Source of the DNA: Nitrospira defluvii
GTDB taxonomy: Bacteria; Nitrospirota; Nitrospiria; Nitrospirales; Nitrospiraceae
Length of the DNA stretch: 64,000 nucleotides
Reading direction: 5' to 3'
Assembly: GCF_905220995.1 (NCBI RefSeq)
Contig: NZ_CAJNBJ010000001.1
Coordinates: 1,426,001 to 1,490,000, forward strand
Shown one piece after another: positions 17,657-26,520 of this stretch (the first letter of the stretch is position 1; the number at the start of each line of letters is the position of its first letter). A program made the translations under genes and the position numbers. Below the pieces are notes generated by a model. The model was not told the origin of the DNA. It was given only the letters and a program-made list of their open reading frames with translations, and made no database searches.

Positions 17657-18414
17657 AGGCGCACGGGGGCTGGTGGCGTCCCGGTCGCGCGGTAACGGTA
17701 ACGCAGGCAACGGTGCTGCATCCACCGCACGGCTACCAGATCGTAGAGGCCCTTGAAGAGCCGGTTGCCCACACCATATTTCGATGTGCCATGCGCGCGT
17801 GGGTAATGGCGTACCGGCACTTCGGTGACGGTAAATCCGTGCATCAAGGCCAGGGCGGGAAAGAATCGGTGCATGCCCTCGAACAGTTGCAACTTGTCGA
17901 CCACCGCCCGTCGAAACAGTTTCAGCGAGCAGCCGGTATCGTGTACCCGGTCGCCGGTGACGGCGCTACGGACGCTGTTCGCGATCCGGGAGGAGATCTT
18001 CCGCGTCAAGTTGTCGTGCCGGTCTTTCCTCCAGCCGCAGACCAGGTCGAACCGGTGGATCAGCGGGAGCAGGGTGGCGATGTCCGCCGGGTCGTTTTGC
18101 AGATCGCCGTCGATCGTCATGACTAGGTCTCCGGTCGATTGTTTGAACCCTGCATCGAAGGCCGCCGACTGGCCGTAGTTGCGGTCGAAGTGAAACACCT
18201 TGACCCAGCGATACTGCGCGGCCAGGCCATCAAGGATCTCGGAACTCCCGTCCGTGCTGCCGTCGTCGATAAACAGCAGTTCGAACGGGGCCGATCGGGA
18301 TTCCTCCCGGCTCTCCAGTGCTTTCACGAGTTGCTCTGTCAGGGGAACCAGATTCTCGCGCTCATCCTTGATGGGGATGACAACGGAGGCCCATGGGCGG
18401 GTCGCTACAGTCAT
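17653..18414 (-). CDS. GT2 polyprenyl-phosphate glycosyltransferase
   Basis: 253 aa. GT-A fold motifs: VVIPIKDERENL, FIDDGSTDGS, DGDLQNDPADI (metal-binding Asp) and GWRKDRHDNL. It is close to dolichol/undecaprenyl-phosphate sugar synthases of the DPM1/ArnC type, without the C-terminal membrane helices of GtrB-type members. It would load a nucleotide-sugar onto polyprenyl phosphate on the cytosolic face, giving the donor used by the GT39 enzyme two genes downstream. The following gene starts within its stop codon. The 113-base gap to the ABC-like gene upstream leaves operon membership of that gene open. Confidence 0.9.
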   Translation of the reverse strand: MTVATRPWASVVIPIKDERENLVPLTEQLVKALESREESRSAPFELLFIDDGSTDGSSEILDGLAAQYRWVKVFHFDRNYGQSAAFDAGFKQSTGDLVMTIDGDLQNDPADIATLLPLIHRFDLVCGWRKDRHDNLTRKISSRIANSVRSAVTGDRVHDTGCSLKLFRRAVVDKLQLFEGMHRFFPALALMHGFTVTEVPVRHYPRAHGTSKYGVGNRLFKGLYDLVAVRWMQHRCLRYRYRATGTPPAPVRL

Positions 18415-18527
18415 GGAGAGGGAACAGGTCCTTCAAGCCGCAGGTTATCGGTCAACATCGGAGCCATTTTACAGAAGGGGCGGAGGAGTGGTCAAACAGT
18501 TCCCGCACCGAGAGACGGGCCAGACGG

Positions 18528-20219
18528 CTATTCGATGATAATCCGTCGCTCCACGTCGGCCGAGAAGGTCGGATCGTTTGACAGGAACACGACCGACCAT
18601 GGCTGGTCCTTGGCGCACAGCCGACGCAGGAGCAGGGTGCGTGTCGCGGGCAGCATGTTGTGTAGGGTCCCGTCGAAAATCAGCACCTGCGGCCGTGTCA
18701 CGATCGCGCGGGCCACGAGAATACGGAGAATCTGGCTGATGGACAGGGTAACCTCCAGGCCGGAGACCGGCGTGTGCAACCCCTGCGGCATCGCGTCGAT
18801 GTCGGTATCCAACTCCACGAAGCGCAGGGCCCATTGGAGGTCGTCATATTCGATGCTCGGTCGCCCGAGGGTGAGGTTGTCCTCCAGCGTGCCGTCCAGC
18901 AACGTCGGATGAGAGTCCAGGATGAGGCCGCGTACCCGGCTGATGGCATCCCGCTTCACTTCGACCAGATTCATTTCGTTGTACCGGACGAAGCCTGTGG
19001 TCGGGGGATGAAGCCCGGCCAGCACTTTGGCGAGAGCGGTCTTGGCGGGATTGCTGCTGCAGAGGATGGCGACCTTTTCTCCTGGTGACACCTCCAGCGA
19101 GACGTTCTGAAACATCGTGCTTCCATCCGGACTGGTATAGGACAGGTTCCGGCAGGTCAGCCGAATACCTGATACCCCGAATTGCATCGCCGGTACATCC
19201 TCCTTGGCCTGCTCTTCTTCTGTCGGTAGTGAAAACACGGCGGCGATTTCCCGGCAGGAGACGAAGGCGAAAAACATGGCCACCATGCGTCGTGCCAACG
19301 TGTCCATGTTCACCAGCAGATTCCCCACCAGCACCTCGGCGGCGGCGAATTGGCCCACGGTCAATTGGCCGTCGACGACGAGAAGTCCGGCGGTAATGAT
19401 GAGTCCGCTGTGGCCGACCACCTGCCAGAGAGCGGCGGCCTTGTACTGCCTTCCGGTCAAGGTATCCGAGCGGCGTTGTCGAATACGGGCATAGAGGCGG
19501 GTGAGGCCATCGGTGCGTTCCAGCAGATAGGGGCTGTCGCCTGCCGCGCGAAGGTGCGGGAGGTTGTGTGCGATGTTCTGAATCCAGCCGAAAATCTGGT
19601 AGTGCAGTCGGGACATCTCCAGGGTGATGAAGAAGCCGCCGCGGCCGAAGAGTGTCAGCAGTCCGACAAAGCCCAGAATCAGGACCAGAATGTAGAGGGT
19701 GAAGTAGGGGTGAAACAGGATCAGCATGGTCACCCCGATGGTGCCGACCACCGCGACGTTGAACAGATCCGCCACCATGGCAACCAGCGCCCGGGTGAGT
19801 AAGTCAGCCTCCATGAATCGATGGGCCTGTTGCGGCGCGAACGTGTCGTCACGCAAGCGAGGAAGCAGCCGCGTGAAGGCGATGGCGATGCGTGTATAGA
19901 TCCGCTGCTGGAGCGTTTCGACCGCGCGCGCCTGGAGCACGCGGAAGGCGGCGACCCCGGTCAGCGAGCTGGCGACGAAGATCGTCAGCGTAAAGATCAT
20001 CCGCGGCTCCATGGCAAAGGAGAAGGTGCTGACCAATTCCTGGACGGCGATGGGGACGCAGAGAAGGAAGAATCCGATCGCGACGGCGTATGAGGCGATG
20101 ATACCGAGCATCGACCGTTCGAGCGTCAGGAGGAGGCTCAAGTGCGTGAAGATGTCGCGGAGGACCCGGGTCAGTTGATATTGCGGATAGGCCGGGCTGG
20201 TCGTGGGCTGTTCGCTCAA
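18528..20219 (-). CDS. ABC-exporter-like protein with degenerate ATPase
   Basis: 563 aa, built like a half-size ABC exporter: five or six membrane helices (about 38-300) followed by a nucleotide-binding-like domain (about 350-563). Every ATPase motif is altered. The Walker A position is CSSNPAKT (387-394), keeping only the Lys and Thr; the signature is LSISQ (492-496) instead of LSGGQ; Walker B is VLIFDG (512-517) with the catalytic Glu replaced by Gly; and the switch His is Asn548 (FLSND). The frame is otherwise intact over its full family length, so this looks like a maintained pseudo-ATPase rather than a decaying gene. It may serve a structural or regulatory role for the downstream glycosylation genes. 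Confidence 0.85.
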   Translation of the reverse strand: MSEQPTTSPAYPQYQLTRVLRDIFTHLSLLLTLERSMLGIIASYAVAIGFFLLCVPIAVQELVSTFSFAMEPRMIFTLTIFVASSLTGVAAFRVLQARAVETLQQRIYTRIAIAFTRLLPRLRDDTFAPQQAHRFMEADLLTRALVAMVADLFNVAVVGTIGVTMLILFHPYFTLYILVLILGFVGLLTLFGRGGFFITLEMSRLHYQIFGWIQNIAHNLPHLRAAGDSPYLLERTDGLTRLYARIRQRRSDTLTGRQYKAAALWQVVGHSGLIITAGLLVVDGQLTVGQFAAAEVLVGNLLVNMDTLARRMVAMFFAFVSCREIAAVFSLPTEEEQAKEDVPAMQFGVSGIRLTCRNLSYTSPDGSTMFQNVSLEVSPGEKVAILCSSNPAKTALAKVLAGLHPPTTGFVRYNEMNLVEVKRDAISRVRGLILDSHPTLLDGTLEDNLTLGRPSIEYDDLQWALRFVELDTDIDAMPQGLHTPVSGLEVTLSISQILRILVARAIVTRPQVLIFDGTLHNMLPATRTLLLRRLCAKDQPWSVVFLSNDPTFSADVERRIIIE

Positions 20220-20224
20220 AGAGG

Positions 20225-20252
20225 CTCCTACCGCGTGGGGCGCTGGTAGGAG
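20225..20252. other. Small inverted repeat upstream of the ABC-like gene
   Basis: CTCCTACC (20225-20232) and GGTAGGAG (20245-20252) form a perfect 8-bp stem with a 12-base loop, six bases upstream of the minus-strand ATG at 20219. The stem includes the likely ribosome site of that gene. The remainder of the 20220-20412 gap holds only two imperfect copies of a GGTTCTCGGT motif. Confidence 0.35.
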
Positions 20253-20412
20253 TTATCAGCCGGGCGCGGAAGGGCGGTCGGCGGTTCTCGGTGAACTCCA
20301 TCACCTTGGGACTCGTCAGGAACAGTGCGAAGTCTAGACCGGCATCCCTGCCGCCGTCAAGACAATCGACGGTTCTCGGTTCGCTGAGCCTGTCGCTGAG
20401 GCCGTGGAGGGG

Positions 20413-21144
20413 CTAACGCAGGAAGAGCGATTTGAAAATCAGCGCGGTGCCCGACAGAAACAGAAATACCGCGAACGTGGTCCGGTATCGATCCGTGCTC
20501 ATCTTGCTGTAGAGCAGCAGGTCGGTGCCCAGGAACATGCTGATGCCCGCGGCCAGGTATAAGACAGTCGTGGGGGTGGCGATGGTCGAAGGACCAAGGG
20601 AGAGCCCGAGCGTCAGGAGTTGAAAGAGCGCAAAGGTCCCGTAGGACACCGCGGTGGTGGCGCGGGTCTGGTCTTTGTCGTATGGCTTGCTGTGAATGAT
20701 GGCCGTCAGCAGTGAGCCGCCCAGATTGGTCAAGCCATGCACCATGCCCATCACCACGAAGTACGTACGCTCATACCGTACGAGTGATTCGATGACTCGT
20801 TGAAACGGCGGATATACGCTTTTCAGGGCGGCCACGATCAGAAAAACCCCGACGATGCCGCCGATGTTCAGTTTGCGTGTCGTCACCAGCAGAAGCCAGA
20901 GGATGACGCAGGGAATCGAGAGGGTGAGGATCTGCCGGTAGAACGGAAGATGAATCTGCCGATAGTCCTTACTGACTTGGAGCAGGTTGATGGCCAGCGA
21001 GATCGGCAGGAGTGTGGTCAGGGTGGTGATGAAGTCGTAGCCCAAGACCAGCAGAATCGGGGTGCCGAACAGGAGGACGCCGACGCCGAAGAGGGATTGA
21101 ATGGTGGCCGTCAGGAGAATCGTTGCGAGAATGTCCCAGTGCAT
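20413..21144 (-). CDS. TauE/SafE-family membrane transporter
   Basis: 243 aa with about eight hydrophobic segments. The duplicated architecture with LFGVGVLLFGTPILLVLGYDF near the start and GMVHGLTNLGGSLLTAII in the second half fits the TauE/SafE (DUF81) family. Family members export or import sulfite, sulfonates and other organic anions across the inner membrane. The substrate here is unknown: no sulfur genes flank it. It lies downstream of the exported-protein gene at 21300-21875 on the same strand, 155 bases apart. Confidence 0.82.
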   Translation of the reverse strand: MHWDILATILLTATIQSLFGVGVLLFGTPILLVLGYDFITTLTTLLPISLAINLLQVSKDYRQIHLPFYRQILTLSIPCVILWLLLVTTRKLNIGGIVGVFLIVAALKSVYPPFQRVIESLVRYERTYFVVMGMVHGLTNLGGSLLTAIIHSKPYDKDQTRATTAVSYGTFALFQLLTLGLSLGPSTIATPTTVLYLAAGISMFLGTDLLLYSKMSTDRYRTTFAVFLFLSGTALIFKSLFLR

Positions 21145-21299
21145 GGTGACGCTGTCCCATCCGGCGCGGGCTTTTCTCGGCCCGGCTTGTGCCTCTTACG
21201 GTTGCTGTCGGATATAGCGCAGGGTCGTAGCGCCGGTCAAACAGTGTAAATGGCGTCGAGGAGGTGATCGGCGGTTGATGGAACGGCATGCCTGCGGGG

Positions 21300-21875
21300 T
21301 TATTGTGGCTTGGAGGGAACCGGGCGATCGGGCGGAGCGGAGACGGTGAAGCGCATGGTGCCCATCAAGCTCATGTCGTTGATCTGTTCGCCAGCGTGGA
21401 TTTCCACTTTATAGCGACCGGGTTTCCAACTGCCTTCCGCGGGGAGCAATGTGAGGTAGCCGGTTTGGTCTTCCAGGGCGATGTACATGGCGTCTTCGGC
21501 CACGACCGGTTGCCCCGCGGCTCCTGCTTCCGGCTCGGGATAGCAGCGCCCGAATACTTGAAACGATTGATAGTGCTGGTGCAGTTCGAACACGATGAAA
21601 ATCGGCTTCGATCCGGCGGTGAACTGCTCTGTGGGGGCGACGGGAACGATTTCATGGGTCCGTTGAAACCCCAGTTCTTCATCGAATCCCTCGGCGAGCA
21701 CGATGCGGCGAAACATGCCTTCGGGCGGGGCGTCGAAATTGTAAGGTTTGGCGTTCTCAGTGCGGTTCTGAAAGTCCGGGATCGGCACATTGCGCGTGAG
21801 AGGGAGATCCTCAGCTCCAAGGGGGGAGCCTGAGAGGAGGACGATGAGGCAGACAAGCGCGCCGAGCTCCCGCAT
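21300..21875 (-). CDS. Exported protein of unknown function
   Basis: 191 aa from the ATG at 21875, which begins a signal peptide (ELGALVCLIVLLSGSPLGAED). Earlier in-frame starts up to 21968 would put a non-hydrophobic stretch in front of it. The mature region is a beta-rich domain with phrases such as FIVFELHQHYQSFQVFGRC and GRYKVEIHAGEQINDMSLMG, reminiscent of extracellular Ig-like domains. I do not recognise a family. It is periplasmic or surface-located by prediction only. Confidence 0.65.
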   Translation of the reverse strand: MRELGALVCLIVLLSGSPLGAEDLPLTRNVPIPDFQNRTENAKPYNFDAPPEGMFRRIVLAEGFDEELGFQRTHEIVPVAPTEQFTAGSKPIFIVFELHQHYQSFQVFGRCYPEPEAGAAGQPVVAEDAMYIALEDQTGYLTLLPAEGSWKPGRYKVEIHAGEQINDMSLMGTMRFTVSAPPDRPVPSKPQ

Positions 21876-22006
21876 GCTGTCTTGGTACACCTGCCCTAGC
21901 AGGCCTGTCAAGGAAGTGCGTGGGCGTGCGGATGTTGGGGTGTGAGGGCGGCGCATCAGGGGGGCCATGTCGAGGCGCGATGGGTTCCGGAGTCATCGGA
22001 GACTGG

Positions 22007-22036
22007 TTGCGGGTGAAATTTGCTTCCTGTTAGACT
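22007..22036 (+). promoter_or_regulatory. Probable promoter of the methyltransferase gene
   Basis: TTGCGG (22007-22012) and TAGACT (22031-22036) with an 18-base spacer, placing a start about 20 bases ahead of the AGGGGGA ribosome site at 22051. Pattern match by eye only. Confidence 0.4.
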
Positions 22037-22061
22037 TTCCCCCTTTCCACAGGGGGACAGC

Positions 22062-23543
22062 ATGGAACAGCACCTGATGACGCAGGTAGAGGATCCCGAC
22101 GCATTGCCTCAACCGCTCGGGGAGTACAAGCCGGTCGATTACTGGCAGGCGCATATCAATACTCTGTTCTATCAACTACGGGGCGACCAGCAACGGAGTT
22201 TCTATCAGACATTCACATCGGCCGACTATCGATTGGCCCACGCGCTGGCCGCCGACTATTTTGAGCAGGTGACGAAGCGAGACCGCGCCGCGAGTAAGCA
22301 AGGTTCGTCCGTCACTCGGAGCGCCGGTGATACGGCACCCGCTGTGTCTGCGGCGTCGCTGACGGTCATGGAGTGGGGCCCCGGAAACGGCAATCTGGCA
22401 GCCTGCTTCCTTGGCCATTTACAGAGGCTCGACAAGGCCGGGCAGGTCTACCCCCGCGTGCGGTATGTCCTGGTTGATTCTCAGGCCTCTGCCTTGGAAC
22501 AGGCGCGCTCCCATCCCGATTTGGTTCCTCATCTGTCCAAGGTGGAGTCGCTCTGCGCTGATGTCGAGAATCTGGCTACCGTTGCGGACGGAACCGTCGA
22601 TCGCATCGTCTGCAATGAACTTTGGAATGAGTTGGCGACCAAGCTCATTGTGAAGAAGGGCGGGGAGTATGAGGAAGAACATCTCCGGCCGAACCTCAAT
22701 GAGCGCAAGGCAGCCGCGATTGCCGATTGGTCCGGCTTTGTCCGGGCCTTTGAAGCGAAAGATATCGAGAAGTTGAAGCAGTGTCCGCCGTTCCTGGACG
22801 ACCTGATCTGGGAGCGCGAGTACCACAAGGTGGAGTGGAAAGATGTTCCATATCGCAAGACGATCACCGAATTTATGAAGGCCATCGACGACGAGGTGCT
22901 GGTGCCGGTGAATCTTGGCGCCTGCGCGTCAATCAAGGAAGCCAAGCGGGTGTTGGCGTCGAATGCCGTAGGGTTCAGCAGTTTCGATGCCGGGACGGCG
23001 GATCTGCGGGTGCTCAACGATCCCGACAAGCCCTGTTATGGTCAGTTCGGAGGACAACACAGTTTCATGGTGAACCTGGCATTGATTCAGGCGGTGGCCA
23101 AGCACCTGGGCATTGCGACCACCACCGTGGAAACGCAACGGGAGTTCGTTGGAAGCCGGCTCGGGACTAACGTGATGACGCTGATGGATGTACTGGCCTG
23201 CCATCCGATGGTCGGTTCAAAAGTGCCGGCCTGGGAGTTGGATCGCTTGACCTTGCAGACCATTCGCGCGCTGAACGAGATCTATGAAAGCCCCTATCAG
23301 CGCACGATCGATTTCCCGCTCCGCCACGAGATGCCCGCGCAGGAGCGTGAATCGGCGCAGGGGATCCTGCGTTCGCTGAAGCCGAACGGGATTCCCGATA
23401 CGATCGCCTATGTCACAGAAGAGGAATTGAGTCAGGCGCAGGCCGAGTTGGAGACCCTCGGCTATGAGCGTGAGGCGGTGATGATGGCCCTCGGGGCGCC
23501 GCCGAGTCCTGTCGAGTACTATCACTTCGCGTTTCGACCGTAA
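22062..23543 (+). CDS. MidA/NDUFAF7-like SAM-dependent methyltransferase
   Basis: 493 aa. ATG 22062 follows an AGGGGGA site at 22051-22057. A Rossmann methyltransferase core is visible: VMEWGPGNGNLAACFL (SAM-binding loop), YVLVDSQASALEQAR, then CNELWNELATKLIV in the position where the MidA family has its conserved Asn-Glu-Xaa-Phe-Asp-like segment. MidA/NDUFAF7 methylates an Arg in a complex I subunit in mitochondria; the bacterial role is unsettled. Assignment to this family rather than another class I methyltransferase is moderate. It is longer than typical MidA (about 380 aa). Confidence 0.65.
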   Translation: MEQHLMTQVEDPDALPQPLGEYKPVDYWQAHINTLFYQLRGDQQRSFYQTFTSADYRLAHALAADYFEQVTKRDRAASKQGSSVTRSAGDTAPAVSAASLTVMEWGPGNGNLAACFLGHLQRLDKAGQVYPRVRYVLVDSQASALEQARSHPDLVPHLSKVESLCADVENLATVADGTVDRIVCNELWNELATKLIVKKGGEYEEEHLRPNLNERKAAAIADWSGFVRAFEAKDIEKLKQCPPFLDDLIWEREYHKVEWKDVPYRKTITEFMKAIDDEVLVPVNLGACASIKEAKRVLASNAVGFSSFDAGTADLRVLNDPDKPCYGQFGGQHSFMVNLALIQAVAKHLGIATTTVETQREFVGSRLGTNVMTLMDVLACHPMVGSKVPAWELDRLTLQTIRALNEIYESPYQRTIDFPLRHEMPAQERESAQGILRSLKPNGIPDTIAYVTEEELSQAQAELETLGYEREAVMMALGAPPSPVEYYHFAFRP

Positions 23544-23772
23544 CGAGCGTGGAACGGTCTTCGCCGCAGGCTGCGCGCGTGGCGTTCGTAGGAGAAAGAG
23601 CTTGACTAATTAAATTCGTTTCTATAGCCTTTCCCGCGATTTCCGAGAGAAGACCTGTCTCTGCTTGAGGTATCGCGAGCATGCAGACGAGGGTAGGATT
23701 CGCAGACACGATCATCTCAGACGACTTCCTTCACGAGACGGCAGTGTCGTCGCCGGGGCGTGGATATACGTC

Positions 23773-23788
23773 GTGCGAATAATCGCAC
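23773..23788. promoter_or_regulatory. Operator-like inverted repeat before the first tatA
   Basis: GTGCGA and TCGCAC form a perfect 6-bp inverted repeat around ATAA, 27 bases upstream of the first TatA-like start. The 272-base gap also holds a promoter-like TTGACT (23602-23607) with a TATAGC only 15 bases further. Regulatory meaning is untested. Confidence 0.35.
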
Positions 23789-23814
23789 AGCTGTAACAAG
23801 GAGCATACAGTACC

Positions 23815-24099
23815 ATGTTTGGTTCGTTCGGCTGGATGGAGTTGCTGCTGATTCTTATCATTGTCCTGATCATCTTCGGGGCGGGGAAAATCCCCCAGCT
23901 CGGTGAGGGATTAGGTAAGGCCATCAAAGGGTTCAAGAAATCGGTTCACGAAGCGGATGCCATCGATGTGACGGCGACCGAGGCGGAACCAACCGCGGCT
24001 CAACCCACGGCACAAATCCAGCACCCCGGACAGCCATCCACGCCGCCGCCTGCGCAGCAGGCCGCCGCGGCTCCACCGCCACGGACGACGCAGGGATAA
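23815..24099 (+). CDS. tatA: TatA/TatE-like translocase subunit 1
   Basis: 94 aa. One N-terminal membrane helix ([23 protein letters not shown]) with the FGAGKIP hinge, then an amphipathic helix [11 protein letters not shown], followed by a disordered Pro/Gln/Ala tail. This is the TatA family, which forms the pore of the twin-arginine translocase exporting folded proteins. An AAGGAG site lies upstream at 23797-23802. No TatC is in the window. Confidence 0.9.
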   Translation: MFGSFGWMELLLILIIVLIIFGAGKIPQLGEGLGKAIKGFKKSVHEADAIDVTATEAEPTAAQPTAQIQHPGQPSTPPPAQQAAAAPPPRTTQG

Positions 24100-24192
24100 C
24101 CTGCGGGACTGAGGATGCAGACCGAATGACGGCATTGGTATGTCGTAGATACGCCGCCCGGTCTTTACCACAACCTCCTCAGTAGGAACACC

Positions 24193-24492
24193 ATGTTCGG
24201 TCTTGGCGCTGGAGAAATTCTCATCATCCTGGTCATTGCGTTCTTGTTGTTCGGACCTAAGCAATTGCCCGAAATCGGACGTCAAGTGGGCAAGGCCGTC
24301 AAAGGGTTCAAGGAAACAGCGGATGACTTGAAAAAGACGGTTGAGCCCGAGCTCAACATGATTCAACAGGAAATGAAGATGGTGGAACAGGATTTCGAGT
24401 CGTCGATGAAGGAAGCAGAAGAACAGATCAACCATGCAACATCGGGCGTAGAGCACGGGGCAGAGGAATCGGGTTTGCCCAAGCAGGCCTAA
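24193..24492 (+). CDS. TatA/TatB-like translocase subunit 2
   Basis: 99 aa. The N-terminal helix ends with FLLFGPKQLPEIG, followed by the amphipathic VGKAVKGFKETADDLKK segment and a long charged helical tail (EMKMVEQDFESSMKEAEEQ). The FGPKxLPE hinge and longer acidic helix could fit TatA or TatB. It shares the MFG-start layout and KAxKGFK motif with the gene 94 bases upstream, so the pair probably arose by duplication. Confidence 0.87.
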   Translation: MFGLGAGEILIILVIAFLLFGPKQLPEIGRQVGKAVKGFKETADDLKKTVEPELNMIQQEMKMVEQDFESSMKEAEEQINHATSGVEHGAEESGLPKQA

Positions 24493-24745
24493 TACCAATT
24501 CATACTCGCTCTACGGCTGTGAAGGGAGGTGACCACAGCGACAATACAAGACCGGACGGTGTGTGGGGTCCGCTTCTGGACTGAAGCGGAGTCGTAGCCG
24601 GATGGTGGGCACCATTCAGGTTCGGCAGACCAACCCCCGCATGCGCGAGTTGGCTTTGTAGTGCAATAGCGGTTGGATGTAGAGGCGGCACCCGGAGTGA
24701 AATGGGTACACGAAGGGATGCCATCCAATTCACAGGAGGAACGCT
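24493..24745. other. Non-coding leader region with a hairpin
   Basis: No plausible gene. TCCGCTTC (24569-24576) and GAAGCGGA (24583-24590) form a perfect 8-bp stem with a 6-base loop. The region ends in an AGGAGGAACG ribosome site before the outer-membrane protein gene, and may be a long 5' leader. Confidence 0.4.
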
Positions 24746-26410
24746 ATGAACAGCATCCATGGACGGACCAGATGGGGCCGGTTGGCCGCCATCTTTGGCG
24801 CTGCGGCAGTTACGGCTCTGCAGTGTCTGTCACTCCCGGCCTTCGCCGGATTCGAACTTCCCCCGGGCGAACGTATCACCAATCTCCCTGCCATTCCCCG
24901 CAACATGCCGCAAAAAGAAGCGTACGAACTGTACGATCCGGTCATCGGCCGGAACTTCGACATCAAGAATCTCTGGATGCGCGCCGACCTGCGTGTGCGT
25001 CCGGAAATGCGCAACAATGCCTGTTTCGGAGGTGCTCAGCTTGGCGGCGGAGCCTGTAACTCCTTCGGCGGCGCCAACGCCAGAGGCGCGGCTCCCGGCG
25101 GCGGGAACAAAGGAAACGACTTCTTCGTGCAACAGTGGATGCGTTTGGGCATCGGGTACGATCTCTCGCCGGACGTCAATTTCTATGTGGAAATCATTGA
25201 TAGCGCGGTGTGGGGCGGCAACGGGAGCGCCGTGAATGCGGGCAACGGCGGCGATCCCTTGAACCATAACGGCGCCAGCGCCGGCGGGGCCGGAAACGGC
25301 GGCCGATTGGGCGTCAGGGCGGCCTACATGTTGGTCCGCAATCTGGCCGACATTCAAGGCTTGAGCGTGAAGGTCGGGCGTCAATATGTCGTCTTTGGTA
25401 ACCACTCCCTGTTCGGTCACTTTGACTGGGCGAACACTGGCTATTCACATGACGGTGTGATGTTCGCGTATCAGACCAAGAACTGGGACAGCTACTTTGG
25501 TTGGTTCCGCAACTCAGAGAGTGATTTGGGTCAGGCCTCTCCCGTCGGGAGCGGGGCACCCAATATCGCAGGCAGCGGCGCACAGGATGCGCAGCGCGAT
25601 GCCGACATGTTCATTTTCTACAACCAGATTAAAATGGTGCCCGGCATGGTCATCGAGCCCTTCTATGTGTTGTATCAGAACCGTTATGGTTCTGCCGACA
25701 ACGCGGCGCAGGGACTGGGAACCGCGAAACACTCCAACCAGACCCGGCATATGATCGGAAACCGGATCGAAGTGCGCAAAGGCGGGTTCGATTTCAGCAA
25801 CGAAATCGCCTATCAATTTGGTCAGATGGGACAGGCCGGGGCCTGCGTGGGCGAACAGAAGTGTTTGCACATCAATGCCTGGGCGACCAGAAACTGGATC
25901 GGCTATACGTTCTACGATACGGCGTGGAAGACGCGCATCGCCTTCAACCTCGATTACGCGTCCGGCGACAGCCGGAACAATACCTGTACCAACGCCGCGA
26001 CATGTAAATCGGCCAACACGTTTGAAAACTTCTTCCCGACGAACCACATCCACATGGGTTATATGGACGTGCAAGCGTGGAAGAACATGCTGTCGCCGTC
26101 AGTCAACTTGCAGGCCCGTCCTTCGGCGCGTGACCATATCGAAATTTGGTACACGAATCTGAACCTGGCCAATTCCAAAGACTGTTGGTATCGTGGGGCT
26201 CAAGGCTGTTACGTGTTCTCGAACGCCAACAACACGAAGACCCACATCGGCGACGAAATCGATGTGGCCTATACCAGAATGTTCGCTGACGGCAAGGTGG
26301 CCCTTCAGGCTGCGTATGGCACCATTTTCGCTGGTGGCTATTTGACCAGCACCTTGAACCAGACGCAGAATCAGCATTGGGCCAATCTGTCGCTATGGAT
26401 GAACTTCTAA
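24746..26410 (+). CDS. Outer-membrane beta-barrel (porin-like) protein
   Basis: 554 aa with a signal peptide (LAAIFGAAAVTALQCLSLPAFAG) and the terminal Phe typical of outer-membrane barrels (HWANLSLWMNF). The body alternates aromatic and polar residues in short strands (GYTFYDTAWKTRIAFNLDYASGD, HIEIWYTNLNLAN) and has Gly/Asn-rich loops. This matches the alginate-export/porin-like families, in which a diffusion channel role is usual. The strong AGGAGGA ribosome site and long leader suggest high expression. Four or more cysteines in extracellular-looking loops are unusual for a porin. The substrate is unknown. Confidence 0.75.
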   Translation: MNSIHGRTRWGRLAAIFGAAAVTALQCLSLPAFAGFELPPGERITNLPAIPRNMPQKEAYELYDPVIGRNFDIKNLWMRADLRVRPEMRNNACFGGAQLGGGACNSFGGANARGAAPGGGNKGNDFFVQQWMRLGIGYDLSPDVNFYVEIIDSAVWGGNGSAVNAGNGGDPLNHNGASAGGAGNGGRLGVRAAYMLVRNLADIQGLSVKVGRQYVVFGNHSLFGHFDWANTGYSHDGVMFAYQTKNWDSYFGWFRNSESDLGQASPVGSGAPNIAGSGAQDAQRDADMFIFYNQIKMVPGMVIEPFYVLYQNRYGSADNAAQGLGTAKHSNQTRHMIGNRIEVRKGGFDFSNEIAYQFGQMGQAGACVGEQKCLHINAWATRNWIGYTFYDTAWKTRIAFNLDYASGDSRNNTCTNAATCKSANTFENFFPTNHIHMGYMDVQAWKNMLSPSVNLQARPSARDHIEIWYTNLNLANSKDCWYRGAQGCYVFSNANNTKTHIGDEIDVAYTRMFADGKVALQAAYGTIFAGGYLTSTLNQTQNQHWANLSLWMNF

Positions 26411-26520
26411 GTATGCGTGAGGTGTAAACGTGACGCGTCGGGACGGGCCGTTGTTCCTGCTGATCGGTGTCAATTTGGCGGGGCGTCCTTCCCGATGATG
26501 AAAAGAAAAGGAGACACGCA

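Noticed and set aside
19350-19802. Long plus-strand open frame opposite the ABC-like gene
   Set aside because: A shadow of a GC-rich coding gene; the minus-strand product has clear exporter architecture.
20279-20385. Two GGTTCTCGGT direct repeats
   Set aside because: Short, imperfect and lacking inverted ends; likely chance in a GC-rich gap.
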